Source of the DNA: Bacillota bacterium
GTDB taxonomy: Bacteria > Bacillota > Bacilli > Bacillales > Cytobacillaceae
Assembly (NCBI GenBank): GCA_030705955.1
Contig: JAUZPL010000020.1
Span: forward strand, 1-58,437
Length of the DNA stretch: 58,437 nucleotides
Reading direction: 5' to 3'
A model generated the notes under the pieces. It saw only the letters and a program-made list of their open reading frames with translations, was not told the DNA's origin and did not search any database. Position 1 is the first letter of the stretch; each line of letters starts with the position of its first letter. A program made the translations under genes and the position numbers. Below are positions 8,498 to 15,936 of the stretch, in pieces.

Positions 8498-8511
8498 TAA
8501 GAATACATCTT

Positions 8512-8810
8512 TGGCCGACAGCACAACAGCTGAAGCGAAAAAGAAAAGCGCCTTTTCGTCCATCTGTAATGTGTCGCTTCAGCACTAAAGCGGCCCGATA
8601 ACAACCAGCTGTACGCCTTACGTCTACACCTGGTACGTTCCTGCTCCGTTTGCCCAAGGGCCATACTGAACGAGTCGGAAATGCGAAAGATCAAAAACAA
8701 AAGAACAAAGCAAGGTAAGCAGCCAAAAAAACGGCTGCTTTTTATTTTGTGCTCCTTTTTTCCCTTTTGCCAATCGCATCGTATCAGTTCAGGGCCTACA
8801 TCGGTATTTC
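8512..8810 (+). repeat. R1 element, copy a (structured, terminator-ended)
   Basis: About 300 bp, clearly richer in G+C than its surroundings, and closely similar to 13465-13760. Part of it recurs at 49440-49486 and 50027-50130. It contains nested inverted repeats (ACAGCTG with CATCTGT/CAGCTGT; GAAAAG with CTTTTC; CGCTT with AAGCG) and ends in a terminator at 8717-8745. It begins directly after the stop of the 204-aa gene. Open frames on the minus strand are not conserved between copies, so I read it as RNA or DNA structure, not coding sequence. Confidence 0.75.
8717..8745 (+). terminator. Terminator closing R1 copy a
   Basis: AAGCAGCC (8717-8724) and GGCTGCTT (8733-8740) flank an A-rich loop and are followed by TTTATTTTG. 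Confidence 0.85.
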
Positions 8811-9084
8811 GTTGGGTGAGCCTCCATCCTCCTCCCAACGCTCTACCGTGAAGGCCAGCCAGCTTGTAAAGGGGCATCAAATTTTTTTCTACCATCGTCC
8901 AAACCCCAAGACGAAGAAAAAATTTTGAGTGCTGTTCCCTTTACAATCTGTCTATCTTCCTGATTACGTGCTACCTGTCAAAACGGAAAAAAAATCCCCT
9001 TTGGGAAAGCCAGCGCTACGCTTGGCAAAAGGAAGGAGCAAAAGCCTTCCAAAAAACTTTAAAAAACAAAAGGAGCAAAAGAAA

Positions 9085-9927
9085 ATGGCTGAAAAATTGA
9101 ACGTATATGAAATAGTAACTCAAAAAATTATAGAGCAATTAGAAAAAGGGGTCATTCCTTGGAGAAAACCTTGGGTAAATGCAAACGCTGTGAATTGGGT
9201 TACTCAAAAGCCATATAGGGGTATAAATACCATGCTTTTAAGCCCAGGAGAATATGCAACTTTTAAACAAATTTCTGAGGCTGGTGGAAAGGTTAAAAAA
9301 GGTGCAAAAAGTGAAATTGTTGTCTTTTGGAAATGGCTTGAAAAAGAAAATGAAGAAGGAAAAACCGAAAAAATACCTCTCTTGCGTTTTTATCGAGTAT
9401 TCGAAATTAACACTCAGGTTGAAGGATTAAACAGTAAAAGAGAAGTAGTAACTTTTGAACATAATCCGGTAGAAAAAGGAGAAAATATTCATAAAGGATA
9501 TATTAATTCTCCAAGTTATTCATTTCATTCTGGTAAAGCTTACTATTTACCAGGAAGGGACCATATCAATGTACCACCTTTGAAAGACTATAAAAATCCC
9601 CATGAATATTATTCGACTCTATTTCATGAAATGGTCCACTCAACGGGAAATCAAAGCCGTTTGGCCCGTTCTGGAATTCTTGAAAAGGCCAGTTTTGGGG
9701 ACGAAATTTATTCTCGTGAGGAATTAATTGCTGAAATGGGCGCAGCAATGTTGTGTGGAGTTGCTGGAATCGATAATAGTACCATTGAAAACAGCGCCTC
9801 TTACATAAATTCTTGGTTAAGAGCTTTAAAAGACGATAAACGCCTTGTAATTCAAGCAGCAAGCCAAGCTCAAAAAGCAGCTGACTATATTTTAGGAACC
9901 CAATATCAAGAAGGAGAGAACGCCTAG
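9085..9927 (+). CDS. ardC: ArdC-type antirestriction/ssDNA-binding zincin protein, 280 aa
   Basis: The ATG at 9085 has AAAGGAG 11 nt upstream. Residues ~5-130 match the ArdC N-terminal ssDNA-binding domain (VYEIVTQKIIEQLEKGVIPW, KPYRGINTMLL, VVFWKW). Residues ~150-280 are a zincin-like metallopeptidase domain with HEMVH at 181-185 and a downstream glutamate in REELIAEMGAAML. Known ArdC proteins bind single-stranded DNA and protect incoming plasmid DNA from type I restriction or nucleases during conjugation, so this is a likely establishment gene. It has a 270-bp leader after R1 copy a and its own terminator. Confidence 0.9.
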   Translation: MAEKLNVYEIVTQKIIEQLEKGVIPWRKPWVNANAVNWVTQKPYRGINTMLLSPGEYATFKQISEAGGKVKKGAKSEIVVFWKWLEKENEEGKTEKIPLLRFYRVFEINTQVEGLNSKREVVTFEHNPVEKGENIHKGYINSPSYSFHSGKAYYLPGRDHINVPPLKDYKNPHEYYSTLFHEMVHSTGNQSRLARSGILEKASFGDEIYSREELIAEMGAAMLCGVAGIDNSTIENSASYINSWLRALKDDKRLVIQAASQAQKAADYILGTQYQEGENA

Positions 9928-9943
9928 AAGCGTTCTCTTTTCT
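9915..9943 (+). terminator. Terminator overlapping the ardC stop codon
   Basis: AGAGAACGC (9915-9923) pairs with GCGTTCTCT (9930-9938), then TTTCTT. The last codons and stop of ardC lie inside the stem-loop. Confidence 0.85.
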
Positions 9944-9981
9944 TATAAAAGTTAATAGCGAAAATTTTAGAGGGTTGGCCA

Positions 9982-10020
9982 GCCCCCTTCTCCTTTATCG
10001 TCGAAGGGGGCAATTTCCTT
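9982..10020 (+). terminator. Second hairpin downstream of ardC
   Basis: GCCCCCTTC (9982-9990) pairs perfectly with GAAGGGGGC (10003-10011), followed by AATTTCCTTTTT. It is probably a back-up terminator. Confidence 0.65.
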
Positions 10021-10188
10021 TTTAAGTTTAAAATAGCCCTTAAAACAAAAATCCTTTTTAAAACCTAAATAATTTCAATTATTAATTCAAACTAAAGTTT
10101 GAAAATTTATGAAAATAATAAACAATTTGCATGATATTTACTGTATAATTAGGATAGATTTACCAATATAAACAAGGAGGTTATAAGG

Positions 10189-10830
10189 ATGGAAAACGTT
10201 GCAAACATGAATTTCAATGTTTCTATGAATTCAAAGGATTTAAAGCTTCATCGATTGCATTTAGATTTAAGTGTGAAATTTGGTATTGACCTAAAAAATA
10301 GAGTCAAAGATCAATTCCTCTTAGCACGCGATAATTTAAAACAATCTAATGTTGTTATGAGAATTCATAACCAGGAAAAAGACCGTGGTGAACCGATTGT
10401 AACGATTGATGGAAAAGAAACGAAGGCATTGTTAGATGTAGCTACTTCCGGCCAATACACCTTTACACGTGCAGCAAAAGAGATTGATCGTATAAGTGAA
10501 GCTATAAGTAAGGAACTTTTAAAAGGGGAAAGCCGAGTATACGTAGCAGCGGTAGAAGGAAATAAAGTAAAAGATGCAGCCGTATTTGAATTGGATAAAG
10601 AAAACAAAAATATAGTTATTTCAGAAATTAACGGAAGACCTTCTCATGACCCTTCAGGTAAAGACCAATACAATTTTGTAGAAAACACAGTGAGGTTGTT
10701 TCAGAAATGTGTGTTTATGGTAAAAGATGAATATGAACGAATGAAAGAAATTGGTGAAGAAGTAACAATATCAAAAGAGCGAATGGATTTAGGCAGGGAA
10801 CTTTCCCCTTCTCTTTCAATTGAAAGATAA
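10189..10830 (+). CDS. Unknown protein, 213 aa
   Basis: ATG start with an excellent AAGGAGG site, with TATAAT at 10144-10149 upstream. Soluble alpha/beta protein. Residues ~70-150 look like a compact fold (RIHNQEKDRGEPIVTIDG, GESRVYVAAVEG), and the N- and C-terminal parts are helical. There is no catalytic motif and I do not recognise the family. It is a single-gene unit, closed by its own terminator, next to ardC; this placement is compatible with an establishment or host-interaction protein but does not prove it. Confidence 0.7.
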   Translation: MENVANMNFNVSMNSKDLKLHRLHLDLSVKFGIDLKNRVKDQFLLARDNLKQSNVVMRIHNQEKDRGEPIVTIDGKETKALLDVATSGQYTFTRAAKEIDRISEAISKELLKGESRVYVAAVEGNKVKDAAVFELDKENKNIVISEINGRPSHDPSGKDQYNFVENTVRLFQKCVFMVKDEYERMKEIGEEVTISKERMDLGRELSPSLSIER

Positions 10831-10848
10831 AGTAAAGGAAAATTTTAA

Positions 10849-10886
10849 AGCCCTCATGGAATTCAAACCAAGAGGGCCTGTTTTAT
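10849..10886 (+). terminator. Terminator after the 213-aa gene
   Basis: GCCCTC (10850-10855) pairs with GAGGGC (10872-10877), followed by CTGTTTT. Confidence 0.65.
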
Positions 10887-10929
10887 AAGTAGCAAGTTCT
10901 ATTATTCTATTATTAAAGGAGGAATTTTT

Positions 10930-11400
10930 ATTTTACTTAAAATAAAACGTTACCCTGCCCCTGGTGTAATTACTATCTTACTTTTTATCACAGCTTATTC
11001 AATTTCGTATGTAAGTTATAAAAATTTACCCTTGCTTTATAGAAATTTATCTACTTATGACATATCAAAAGATCAAATAGTTCATTTTATATTTTTTCAG
11101 AGTTATATGTTTGTTACTGTATCAATTATAGCGTGTTTATTAGCTCCAATGCTTGCTGAATATGTTATGGGCGTAGAAATTGGAATTAGAATTTTATTAA
11201 ATATATCCTTAAAAAATATTCTTTTTTTCATAATAATCATAGTTCAATCACCGTTAATTATGCTTGCTCAGATAGGGTTTTTGATGAAATTTAATTTATT
11301 CTTAAATAATCTTTTTTACACTTTTACTATTTTGCTAGTATTTAGCTATCTTTATACTTTTAGAAATCAGCTCTATAATCATTTAAGAGGAAAAAAATAA
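10930..11400 (+). CDS. Multi-pass membrane protein, possibly started at ATT, ~156 aa
   Basis: A perfect AAAGGAGG site at 10915-10922 is followed by no ATG, GTG or TTG, yet the frame stays open from there to 11400. The in-frame ATT at 10930, 7 nt after the site, would give ~156 residues with four hydrophobic segments (~13-30, ~55-75, ~90-112, ~122-142). The first TTG in this frame (11032) would remove the first segment and has no ribosome binding site. ATT starts are rare but known (infC). The alternative is that an ancestral ATG has mutated. Function unknown. Confidence 0.55.
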   Translation: MLLKIKRYPAPGVITILLFITAYSISYVSYKNLPLLYRNLSTYDISKDQIVHFIFFQSYMFVTVSIIACLLAPMLAEYVMGVEIGIRILLNISLKNILFFIIIIVQSPLIMLAQIGFLMKFNLFLNNLFYTFTILLVFSYLYTFRNQLYNHLRGKK

Positions 11401-11615
11401 CTATAAAACAAATTTTTGAATAGGAGGTTTGTAAAAGACTGATAAATTAAGTGAATCACAAAAAATGGCCTTATTAGTCGTTTATCCGATATTCTATCAA
11501 CCTTGCATAAAAGAAACTTTCGAAAAACCCTAACGATTATTAACTCTATACCTGAAAAATGCCGGCTTGAACAAAAATCTTATGGAATATTATTTCGCAT
11601 TAAAGGAGTAAACAA

Positions 11616-12431
11616 ATGTTATTTAAAAATGATAAATGCCCGTGTGGAAGTGGAATTCTACTTAAAGAATGTTGTATACCTGATTTATCACCCATTTCTG
11701 AAAAAAATCAAGGTTATTCTCAGGTCAATGTTAATTCAGGGTTAATTGATAATTATGGAACAAGATTTTCTCCGATTGGAATGACCACCAAAATTAAAAT
11801 AAGGAAACCTCAACAAATAACACCACAAATAACTAACTTGTTAGATTCTGTACGTTTAAGAATTTCTGAAGTTAGTAAGTTCACGGAAAAATTTGAAGAA
11901 CACATACAAAATCTAGATGATAATCTTCACGCAGTCCAATATCATAAAAGACAATTCCTTTTTCGATTAAAGCTGCTATATACGGAAGAAATGCTGATTT
12001 ATAGACCTGTTACAGGTAACACTATAATAGAAATTGATGATCTACCCTTACGTTACGAATTTGAGGCTTTTATAACTAGAATTATAGCCACACTTGACGT
12101 ATTCGCTAAGCTTGTTGGACCAATTGTTGGTAAAAGCAGCCCAACTAATGGCATTTTGTTTAAATACTTAAAAGGCAATCAGAGAAAAAAAGGAGTCCAA
12201 GAAATTTACCAAGTGTACTCCAAGAATGAGGAATGGATATTAAATCTTAAAGAACTTAGAAACGCTGTTCAACATGATGGGATTCTCCCTGGATTTAAAT
12301 CTTTTGAATATGATAAGGGAAGTGTTAATTACCCAAAGCTTAACCAACTTTCAACAAACCATGTTTGTTTTAAATTGTGGGGAAATCTTATTGGTTTTAT
12401 TGAACAAATATCCTTAGTTCTGCCCAATTAG
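11616..12431 (+). CDS. SEC-C motif protein, 271 aa
   Basis: ATG start behind TAAAGGAG. The N terminus has a SEC-C zinc motif (CPCGSG at residues 9-14, then KECC at ~19-22), the same module that ends SecA. Residues ~65-271 are mostly helical, with LLDSVRLRISEVSKF, a central PLRYEFEAFITRIIATLDVFAKLVG and a C-terminal NLKELRNAVQHDG. RN...H-type helical motifs are seen in HEPN-like and AbiV-like proteins, so a HEPN-type RNase or toxin is possible; this is inference. SEC-C proteins with helical partner domains are common among uncharacterised defence-associated genes. Confidence 0.65.
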   Translation: MLFKNDKCPCGSGILLKECCIPDLSPISEKNQGYSQVNVNSGLIDNYGTRFSPIGMTTKIKIRKPQQITPQITNLLDSVRLRISEVSKFTEKFEEHIQNLDDNLHAVQYHKRQFLFRLKLLYTEEMLIYRPVTGNTIIEIDDLPLRYEFEAFITRIIATLDVFAKLVGPIVGKSSPTNGILFKYLKGNQRKKGVQEIYQVYSKNEEWILNLKELRNAVQHDGILPGFKSFEYDKGSVNYPKLNQLSTNHVCFKLWGNLIGFIEQISLVLPN

Positions 12432-12436
12432 CTACT

Positions 12437-12472
12437 AACCGAGGAATTTAACTCCCCTCGGTTTATTTTTTA
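12437..12472. terminator. Shared terminator between convergent genes
   Basis: AACCGAGG (12437-12444) pairs perfectly with CCTCGGTT (12456-12463), followed by TATTTTTTAT. It closes the SEC-C gene and, on the other strand, lies just beyond the stop of the gene remnant at 12463-12633. Confidence 0.8.
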
Positions 12473-12633
12473 TATTCAATGTTCCAATTTTTATCATATG
12501 GTATTGAGGTGATGAGTCCAGCTGAGGTATCTGTTCTCTCACCAAGCAGATAGTACTTACCATCTCTTATAACATGATTAAATAAGCCTAAAAATGGTTT
12601 ATTTTTTTGGCCAAAATAAATAAAAAACTTGAT
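12463..12633 (-). pseudogene. C-terminal remnant of a minus-strand gene, ~57 codons
   Basis: The minus strand reads protein-like sequence (PFLGLFNHVIRDGKYYLL, then GERTDTSAGLITSIPYD, then KNWNIEYKK, stop). There is no ATG, GTG or TTG start with a ribosome binding site. The upstream end runs into the AT-rich promoter repeat at 12629-12657, as if that module cut the gene. It converges on the shared terminator. I do not recognise the parent family. Confidence 0.45.
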
Positions 12634-12657
12634 ATTTATATATTATTATAATATAAT
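12629..12657 (+). promoter_or_regulatory. Family-A promoter for the 59-aa gene
   Basis: TTGATA (12629-12634), 17-bp spacer and TATAAT (12652-12657). The spacer TTTATATATTATTATAA is nearly the same as at 14164 and 51486. The leader that follows (12664-12760) is also duplicated upstream of the RadC-like gene. Confidence 0.7.
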
Positions 12658-12782
12658 AATATATAAGGTGGTGAGAAAAAGAAAAGCTGAAGGGCTTTAT
12701 AAATCGGAAACCAAACAACAAATTAATAAGAAAAAAAGAGGAAAAAATTCAATAATAATGTGTTGAAACGGAGGTATAGTTC

Positions 12783-12962
12783 ATGGGAAACATTATTGAT
12801 ACAATCCAAGATCAATTACAAACGGATGAGGAACCAATAGAGAAAGTTCATGACCATATTGTTCAGTGTTATAACAGTTATGATGATGCTCAAAAAAGAG
12901 CAGTAAATGAAATATTTATTGCTCTTGTGGGATATTCATTGGATACCTTACTGGAAATGTAA
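12783..12962 (+). CDS. Small acidic protein, 59 aa
   Basis: ATG with ACGGAGG 8-9 nt upstream and a family-A promoter ~125 bp before it. Acidic, helical, soluble (QTDEEPIEKVHDHIVQCY, then DDAQKRAVNEIFIALVGYSL). No family is recognised. Because it shares a promoter and leader with the RadC-like gene and a promoter type with SSB and a methyltransferase, it may belong to the same early-expressed set. Small acidic plasmid proteins include DNA-mimic antirestriction factors, but there is no motif to support that here. Confidence 0.65.
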   Translation: MGNIIDTIQDQLQTDEEPIEKVHDHIVQCYNSYDDAQKRAVNEIFIALVGYSLDTLLEM

Positions 12963-12984
12963 AATTTTTATTTTTTTGATTAAA

Positions 12985-13050
12985 AAAGGTGCTGATGGTT
13001 TGCTTATAAAGTTATAAATAATAATATATAGGCCTTTAGCACCTTTAAAA
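12985..13050 (+). terminator. Long-loop hairpin after the 59-aa gene
   Basis: AAAAGGTGCT (~12985-12994) pairs with AGCACCTTTA (~13037-13046) across a 40-bp loop. It is a possible terminator, but weak because of the loop length and A-rich tail. Confidence 0.4.
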
Positions 13051-13187
13051 ATATGAAAATGAGAAAATTGTCGGATATTGTCGCACGATTCTTGTAGAAA
13101 TTCCTCAACTTTTGTAGGATTTTCTCTTACATATTCGCTATAATTTGGACTGTGAAGTTTTGGGGAGTACAAAGGGAGTGTGTGAAT

Positions 13188-13463
13188 TTGTCAACTTCGT
13201 TTTTAACAGAGTATAGTTCCCGTATCAAAAAATGTAACACTGAAGAAAGTTACTTTGATGCATTAAATTGGGGATTAAAAGAATATGAATTACATCATAA
13301 GATGGATTCTAATGTTGCTGCTTTGCGAGATCCCATTGCAGCAATGGTTATAGAAGTATTTTTTCGCTGTCCTGAAGCGGTAAAACGTTGTGCACTTAAC
13401 CAAGAAAAAATTGCTAAAACATATAAACGGTTAATGGGTACAATTGAAAAATTAAGCTCTTGA
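13188..13463 (+). CDS. Unknown protein, 91 aa
   Basis: The TTG at 13188 is best spaced from AAAGGGAG (13171-13178); a GTG at 13182 is the alternative. A TATAAT at 13138 suggests its own promoter. Helical soluble protein with a cysteine-containing motif (EVFFRCPEAVKRCALNQEKIAKTYKRL). No family is recognised. R1 copy b begins directly after its stop codon, as R1 copies a and c do after their upstream genes. Confidence 0.6.
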   Translation: MSTSFLTEYSSRIKKCNTEESYFDALNWGLKEYELHHKMDSNVAALRDPIAAMVIEVFFRCPEAVKRCALNQEKIAKTYKRLMGTIEKLSS

Positions 13464-13464
13464 T

Positions 13465-13760
13465 TGGCCGACAGCACGACAGCTGAAACGAAAAGGAAAA
13501 ACGCCTTTTCGACCAGCTGTAACGTGTCGCTTCAGCACTAAAGCGGTCCGATAACAACCAGCTGTACGCTTTACGTCTACACCTGGTACGTTCCTGTTCC
13601 GTTTGCCTAAAGGCCGTACTGAACGAATCGGAAAAGAGAAAGATCAAATACAAAAGATGAAAACAAGGTAAGCAGCCAAAAAAACGGCTGCTTTTTATTC
13701 TGTGTTCCTTTTTCCCTTTTCCCAATCACATCGTATCAGTTCAAGGCTTACATTGATATT
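13465..13760 (+). repeat. R1 element, copy b
   Basis: About 295 bp, closely similar to 8512-8810. A nested stem is visible: CGACA...GACAGCTG at 13469-13485 pairs with CAGCTGT...TGTCG ~40 bp later, enclosing GAAAAGG/CCTTTTC. The terminator is at 13670-13698. It starts directly after the stop of the 91-aa gene and runs into R2. Confidence 0.78.
13670..13698 (+). terminator. Terminator closing R1 copy b
   Basis: AAGCAGCC (13670-13677) and GGCTGCTT (13686-13693), followed by TTTATT. Confidence 0.85.
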
Positions 13761-13767
13761 TTTGAGA

Positions 13768-14090
13768 CCTTTCAAACCTTGGGCTTGGCCCAAACCCACA
13801 AGGGGAATTTCCCCTTGACCCCATTATAAACTCCCCCATCCCCCTCATATTTGAGGGGGCTCCCTCGCCGGTAGGCAGGAACAAACGTGTTTGTTCAATG
13901 CCAAGAGGGTTTGGATGTAGTGAGTTCGTCAACTCCTTAAATTCCTTCCACTCCGTTCCAGTCAGACATTTACCGTTGACAAACGCCATACAAGGCGATT
14001 CTAGCATTAATAAGCGGATGCCCCTCTTTTAACTCATTTAAAAACCTTAAACTTATAAAGGGCTTTTTAAAGCCTTTTAATAGAGTAATT
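13768..14090. repeat. R2 element, copy a (hairpin array)
   Basis: About 320 bp repeated at 50130-50443 with ~90% identity over the first 260 bp. Four inverted repeats follow one another: TTGGGC/GCCCAA (13779-13793), CAAGGGGAA/TTCCCCTTG (~13799-13816), CCCCCTCA/TGAGGGGG (13840-13859) and GAACAAAC/GTTTGTTC (13879-13896). Several differences between the copies fall in loops. The end has a GGCTTT/AAAGCC terminator-like stem near 14065-14085. A minus-strand open frame crosses it, but its 3' half is frameshifted between copies. Confidence 0.72.
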
Positions 14091-14157
14091 TGAAGAGTTA
14101 ATGTAAATATTTTTAGAAAAACATATTCCAAAAAGCCAAAATTTTAATAGAAAACTA

Positions 14158-14186
14158 TTGATTTTTATATATTATTATATTATAAT
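14158..14186 (+). promoter_or_regulatory. Family-A promoter for the RadC-like gene
   Basis: TTGATT (14158-14163), 17-bp AT spacer and TATAAT (14181-14186). The following leader (TATATAAGGAGGTGAG and about 70 bp more) repeats the leader of the 59-aa gene. It contains AAGGAGGTG with no nearby start codon. Confidence 0.72.
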
Positions 14187-14274
14187 TATATATAAGGAGG
14201 TGAGAAAAGAAAAGCCGAAAGGCTTATAAATCGGAAACCAAACAACAAATCAATAAGAAAAAGAGGAGACAAAG

Positions 14275-14721
14275 ATGGAATCTGTTATCGAAATCGTTCG
14301 TATCAAACAGGTAGTTAAGAAAAGGAAAGGCAAACATCTTCTAGTGACCATTAAAAGCCCGGAGGATGCGGCTAATCTTTTAAGAAAGGAAATTGGGGAT
14401 GAAGATAGGGAGGTCTTTTTTGTAATAGCCCTAAACACAAAAGGTGATGTTATTGCCATTCACCGATGCCATGTTGGTTCAATTAATGCAAGTATAGCCC
14501 ACCCTAGAGAAATAATGAAAAGCTTGATTCTCAATAATGCAACAAGTTTCATTGTTGGCCACGTGCATCCTAGTGGGCACACCTTTCCTTCCAACGAGGA
14601 CTTAAATGTAACTAATAAACTTAGTGAGGTTGGTGAACTCTTAGGAATAGAACTTCTTGACCATGTGATTGTTAGTTACAATCAAGAATTCACTTCCCTT
14701 AAGGAAAAAGGCTACTTATAA
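14275..14721 (+). CDS. RadC-like JAB-domain protein, 148 aa
   Basis: The JAB/MPN metalloprotease-like motif of RadC/YeeS proteins is complete: HVHPSGHTFPSNED at residues 96-109, with the upstream acidic residue near REVFFVIALN (~46-54). The N-terminal helix-hairpin-helix of chromosomal RadC is missing, as in plasmid and prophage YeeS-type versions, which often sit beside antirestriction or establishment genes. The biochemical role of the family is not settled. It uses a family-A promoter shared with SSB and the methyltransferase. Confidence 0.88.
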   Translation: MESVIEIVRIKQVVKKRKGKHLLVTIKSPEDAANLLRKEIGDEDREVFFVIALNTKGDVIAIHRCHVGSINASIAHPREIMKSLILNNATSFIVGHVHPSGHTFPSNEDLNVTNKLSEVGELLGIELLDHVIVSYNQEFTSLKEKGYL

Positions 14722-14726
14722 AAAGC

Positions 14727-14764
14727 CTTTCCCTCCTTCCCTGTTATAAGGGAGGGAGGGAAAG
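14727..14764. other. Long GA/CT stem-loop after the RadC-like gene
   Basis: CTTTCCCTCCTTCCCT (14727-14742) pairs with AGGGAGGGAGGGAAAG (14749-14764), a 16-bp stem with one mismatch. On the plus strand an A run follows, so it is not a classic plus-strand terminator. The minus strand has the T run (GCTTTTT). Confidence 0.6.
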
Positions 14765-14859
14765 AAAAAACGAACGATAACAGAGATCATCCAAAAAAAC
14801 GTTGCCTCTTGCGAGGCTATTACAAAAACATTGTCTCAGGAAGAGGAGGAACAGCAAAG

Positions 14860-15420
14860 ATGATTACTTGCTCATATTGTGCAACTGAAGTAGAACTGAT
14901 TACTGGAGGATCGCATCAAGACCATGCTTATTGTGCTTACTGTGAGGTATTTTTAGGGCCTAATTCAGAGCATGGAATGTATGCTAAAGATGGGGAGCGT
15001 ATACCACATGTGAAACAAAAAGGGTTAATTACTGAAGATCATGTAAAACTTCCTCTTTCTAAATTAAAAGAGCTGCATACTATTGATTTGTTGCTTTGTT
15101 TGAGTATTGCTAGAAAGCATCGAGGAGATTGGTATAACCAAATGCGAATTTTTAACCGAGCATCCGAGCAAGCCAGGGAACAAGAAGAAATAACACAATG
15201 GAAAAGCGCAGCAAATGAAACAGGCGGAGATTATGAATATTGGACACGGCGCTGCTGGATGATTGAAAACCTTTTAATTGAGCGTTTGGGGTATTTTCCA
15301 GAGAAAATTAATGATGAATTATATATCAAATTTATGCGTCATAACGAGCGCTCTATGAAGAAAAATATGGTGATATCAAAGCAAAAAAAGGAAAAACAAA
15401 ATAGTGATTATGTTGGGTAA
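14860..15420 (+). CDS. Protein with N-terminal zinc ribbon, 186 aa
   Basis: The ATG at 14860 follows GAGGAGG; earlier starts lack a site. The N terminus has CSYCATE and CAYCEVF (two CxxC pairs, residues 4-32), a small zinc ribbon. The remaining ~150 residues are helical, basic and rich in aromatic residues (DLLLCLSIARKHRGDWYNQM, EYWTRRCWMIENLLIERLGY). The last 20 residues are very lysine-rich. No enzyme motif is visible. Nucleic-acid binding is plausible. It lies downstream of the RadC-like gene, 139 bp away. Confidence 0.65.
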   Translation: MITCSYCATEVELITGGSHQDHAYCAYCEVFLGPNSEHGMYAKDGERIPHVKQKGLITEDHVKLPLSKLKELHTIDLLLCLSIARKHRGDWYNQMRIFNRASEQAREQEEITQWKSAANETGGDYEYWTRRCWMIENLLIERLGYFPEKINDELYIKFMRHNERSMKKNMVISKQKKEKQNSDYVG

Positions 15421-15447
15421 TTAGTTTACAAAGGCGGTGGATTGGAA

Positions 15448-15612
15448 ATGAATGAAAAAAATTTAAATAAAGAAAATTTCAGTAGTGACCTTTTGCATGA
15501 ATTTGAACAGCAAACAGAATTTTATTATCTACCAGAGTTTTTAATTCATAAAGCGTATGAGTTTTACCAGCAAAGCAAGAAACAAGAAGGAGTTGAATCA
15601 AATGGACGTTGA
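15448..15612 (+). CDS. Small acidic protein, 54 aa
   Basis: ATG start behind AAAGGCGGTGG. Aromatic, acidic peptide (FEQQTEFYYLPEFLIHKAYE) with no known family. Its stop overlaps the start of the next gene by 11 nt (ATGGACGTTGA), a translational-coupling arrangement that supports both being real. Confidence 0.6.
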   Translation: MNEKNLNKENFSSDLLHEFEQQTEFYYLPEFLIHKAYEFYQQSKKQEGVESNGR

Positions 15613-15745
15613 AGAATTAATTGAAATACTTCAAACAATAAAGGATAAATCTAAATTAATTGTGCTTAGTATTGATAATGAAAGAGCCTTACATTTCAAA
15701 ATCAATGAGTATTCTAATGATAATTTTATATTCTTGGAAGGGTAA
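15602..15745 (+). CDS. Small protein, 47 aa
   Basis: The ATG at 15602 follows AAGGAG inside the end of the previous gene. Helix-then-strand layout (MDVEELIEILQTIKDKSKLI, then IDNERALHFKINEY). No family is recognised. It is the last gene before a strong terminator. Confidence 0.6.
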   Translation: MDVEELIEILQTIKDKSKLIVLSIDNERALHFKINEYSNDNFIFLEG

Positions 15746-15840
15746 TAAAAAATGGAACTCCCCTTTTTTGCTACCTTTAAAATGACCATTTCGTATGGTA
15801 TAATCAACTAAGTATTTTTTTCTTATAGTTTGTTGTTGGG

Positions 15841-15875
15841 AAAGCCCTAGAATATTAACTAGGGTTTTCTTTTGT
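15841..15875 (+). terminator. Terminator upstream of the multi-RHH gene
   Basis: AAAGCCCTAG (15841-15850) pairs with CTAGGGTTTT (15860-15869), then CTTTTG. Confidence 0.8.
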
Positions 15876-15877
15876 TA

Positions 15878-15906
15878 TTGTATATTGTATATCTTTATAT
15901 TATAAT
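15878..15906 (+). promoter_or_regulatory. Family-B promoter for the multi-RHH gene
   Basis: TTGTAT (15878-15883), 17-bp spacer and TATAAT (15901-15906). The ATATCTTTATATTATAAT core is shared exactly with the SSB promoter and closely with the LysM-gene promoter. Confidence 0.72.
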
Positions 15907-15936
15907 TATGATATAAGAAATTTTAAGAGGTGCAAT

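Noticed and set aside
8476-8895. Open frame of 139 codons on the minus strand across R1 copy a
   Set aside because: The matching frame in R1 copy b diverges at both ends and copy c breaks it. The strong plus-strand terminator and paired stems explain the conservation better.
11503-11745. 80-codon frame overlapping the start of the SEC-C gene
   Set aside because: It lacks a ribosome binding site and its second half is the alternative frame of the well-supported SEC-C gene. A short protein-like stretch at 11452-11530 in another frame also lacks a start.
13741-14007. Minus-strand frame of 88 codons across R2 (MAFVNGKCLTGT...), also at 50016-50351
   Set aside because: The first ~60 codons are similar in both copies, but a two-base loop change shifts the rest, and the conservation follows stems. 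No good ribosome binding site is seen. Kept only as a possible refutation of the structural reading.
14275-14721. Calling the JAB protein a DNA-repair RadC
   Set aside because: It lacks the helix-hairpin-helix half of RadC, and the repair role of RadC itself is not established; RadC-like/YeeS-type is safer.
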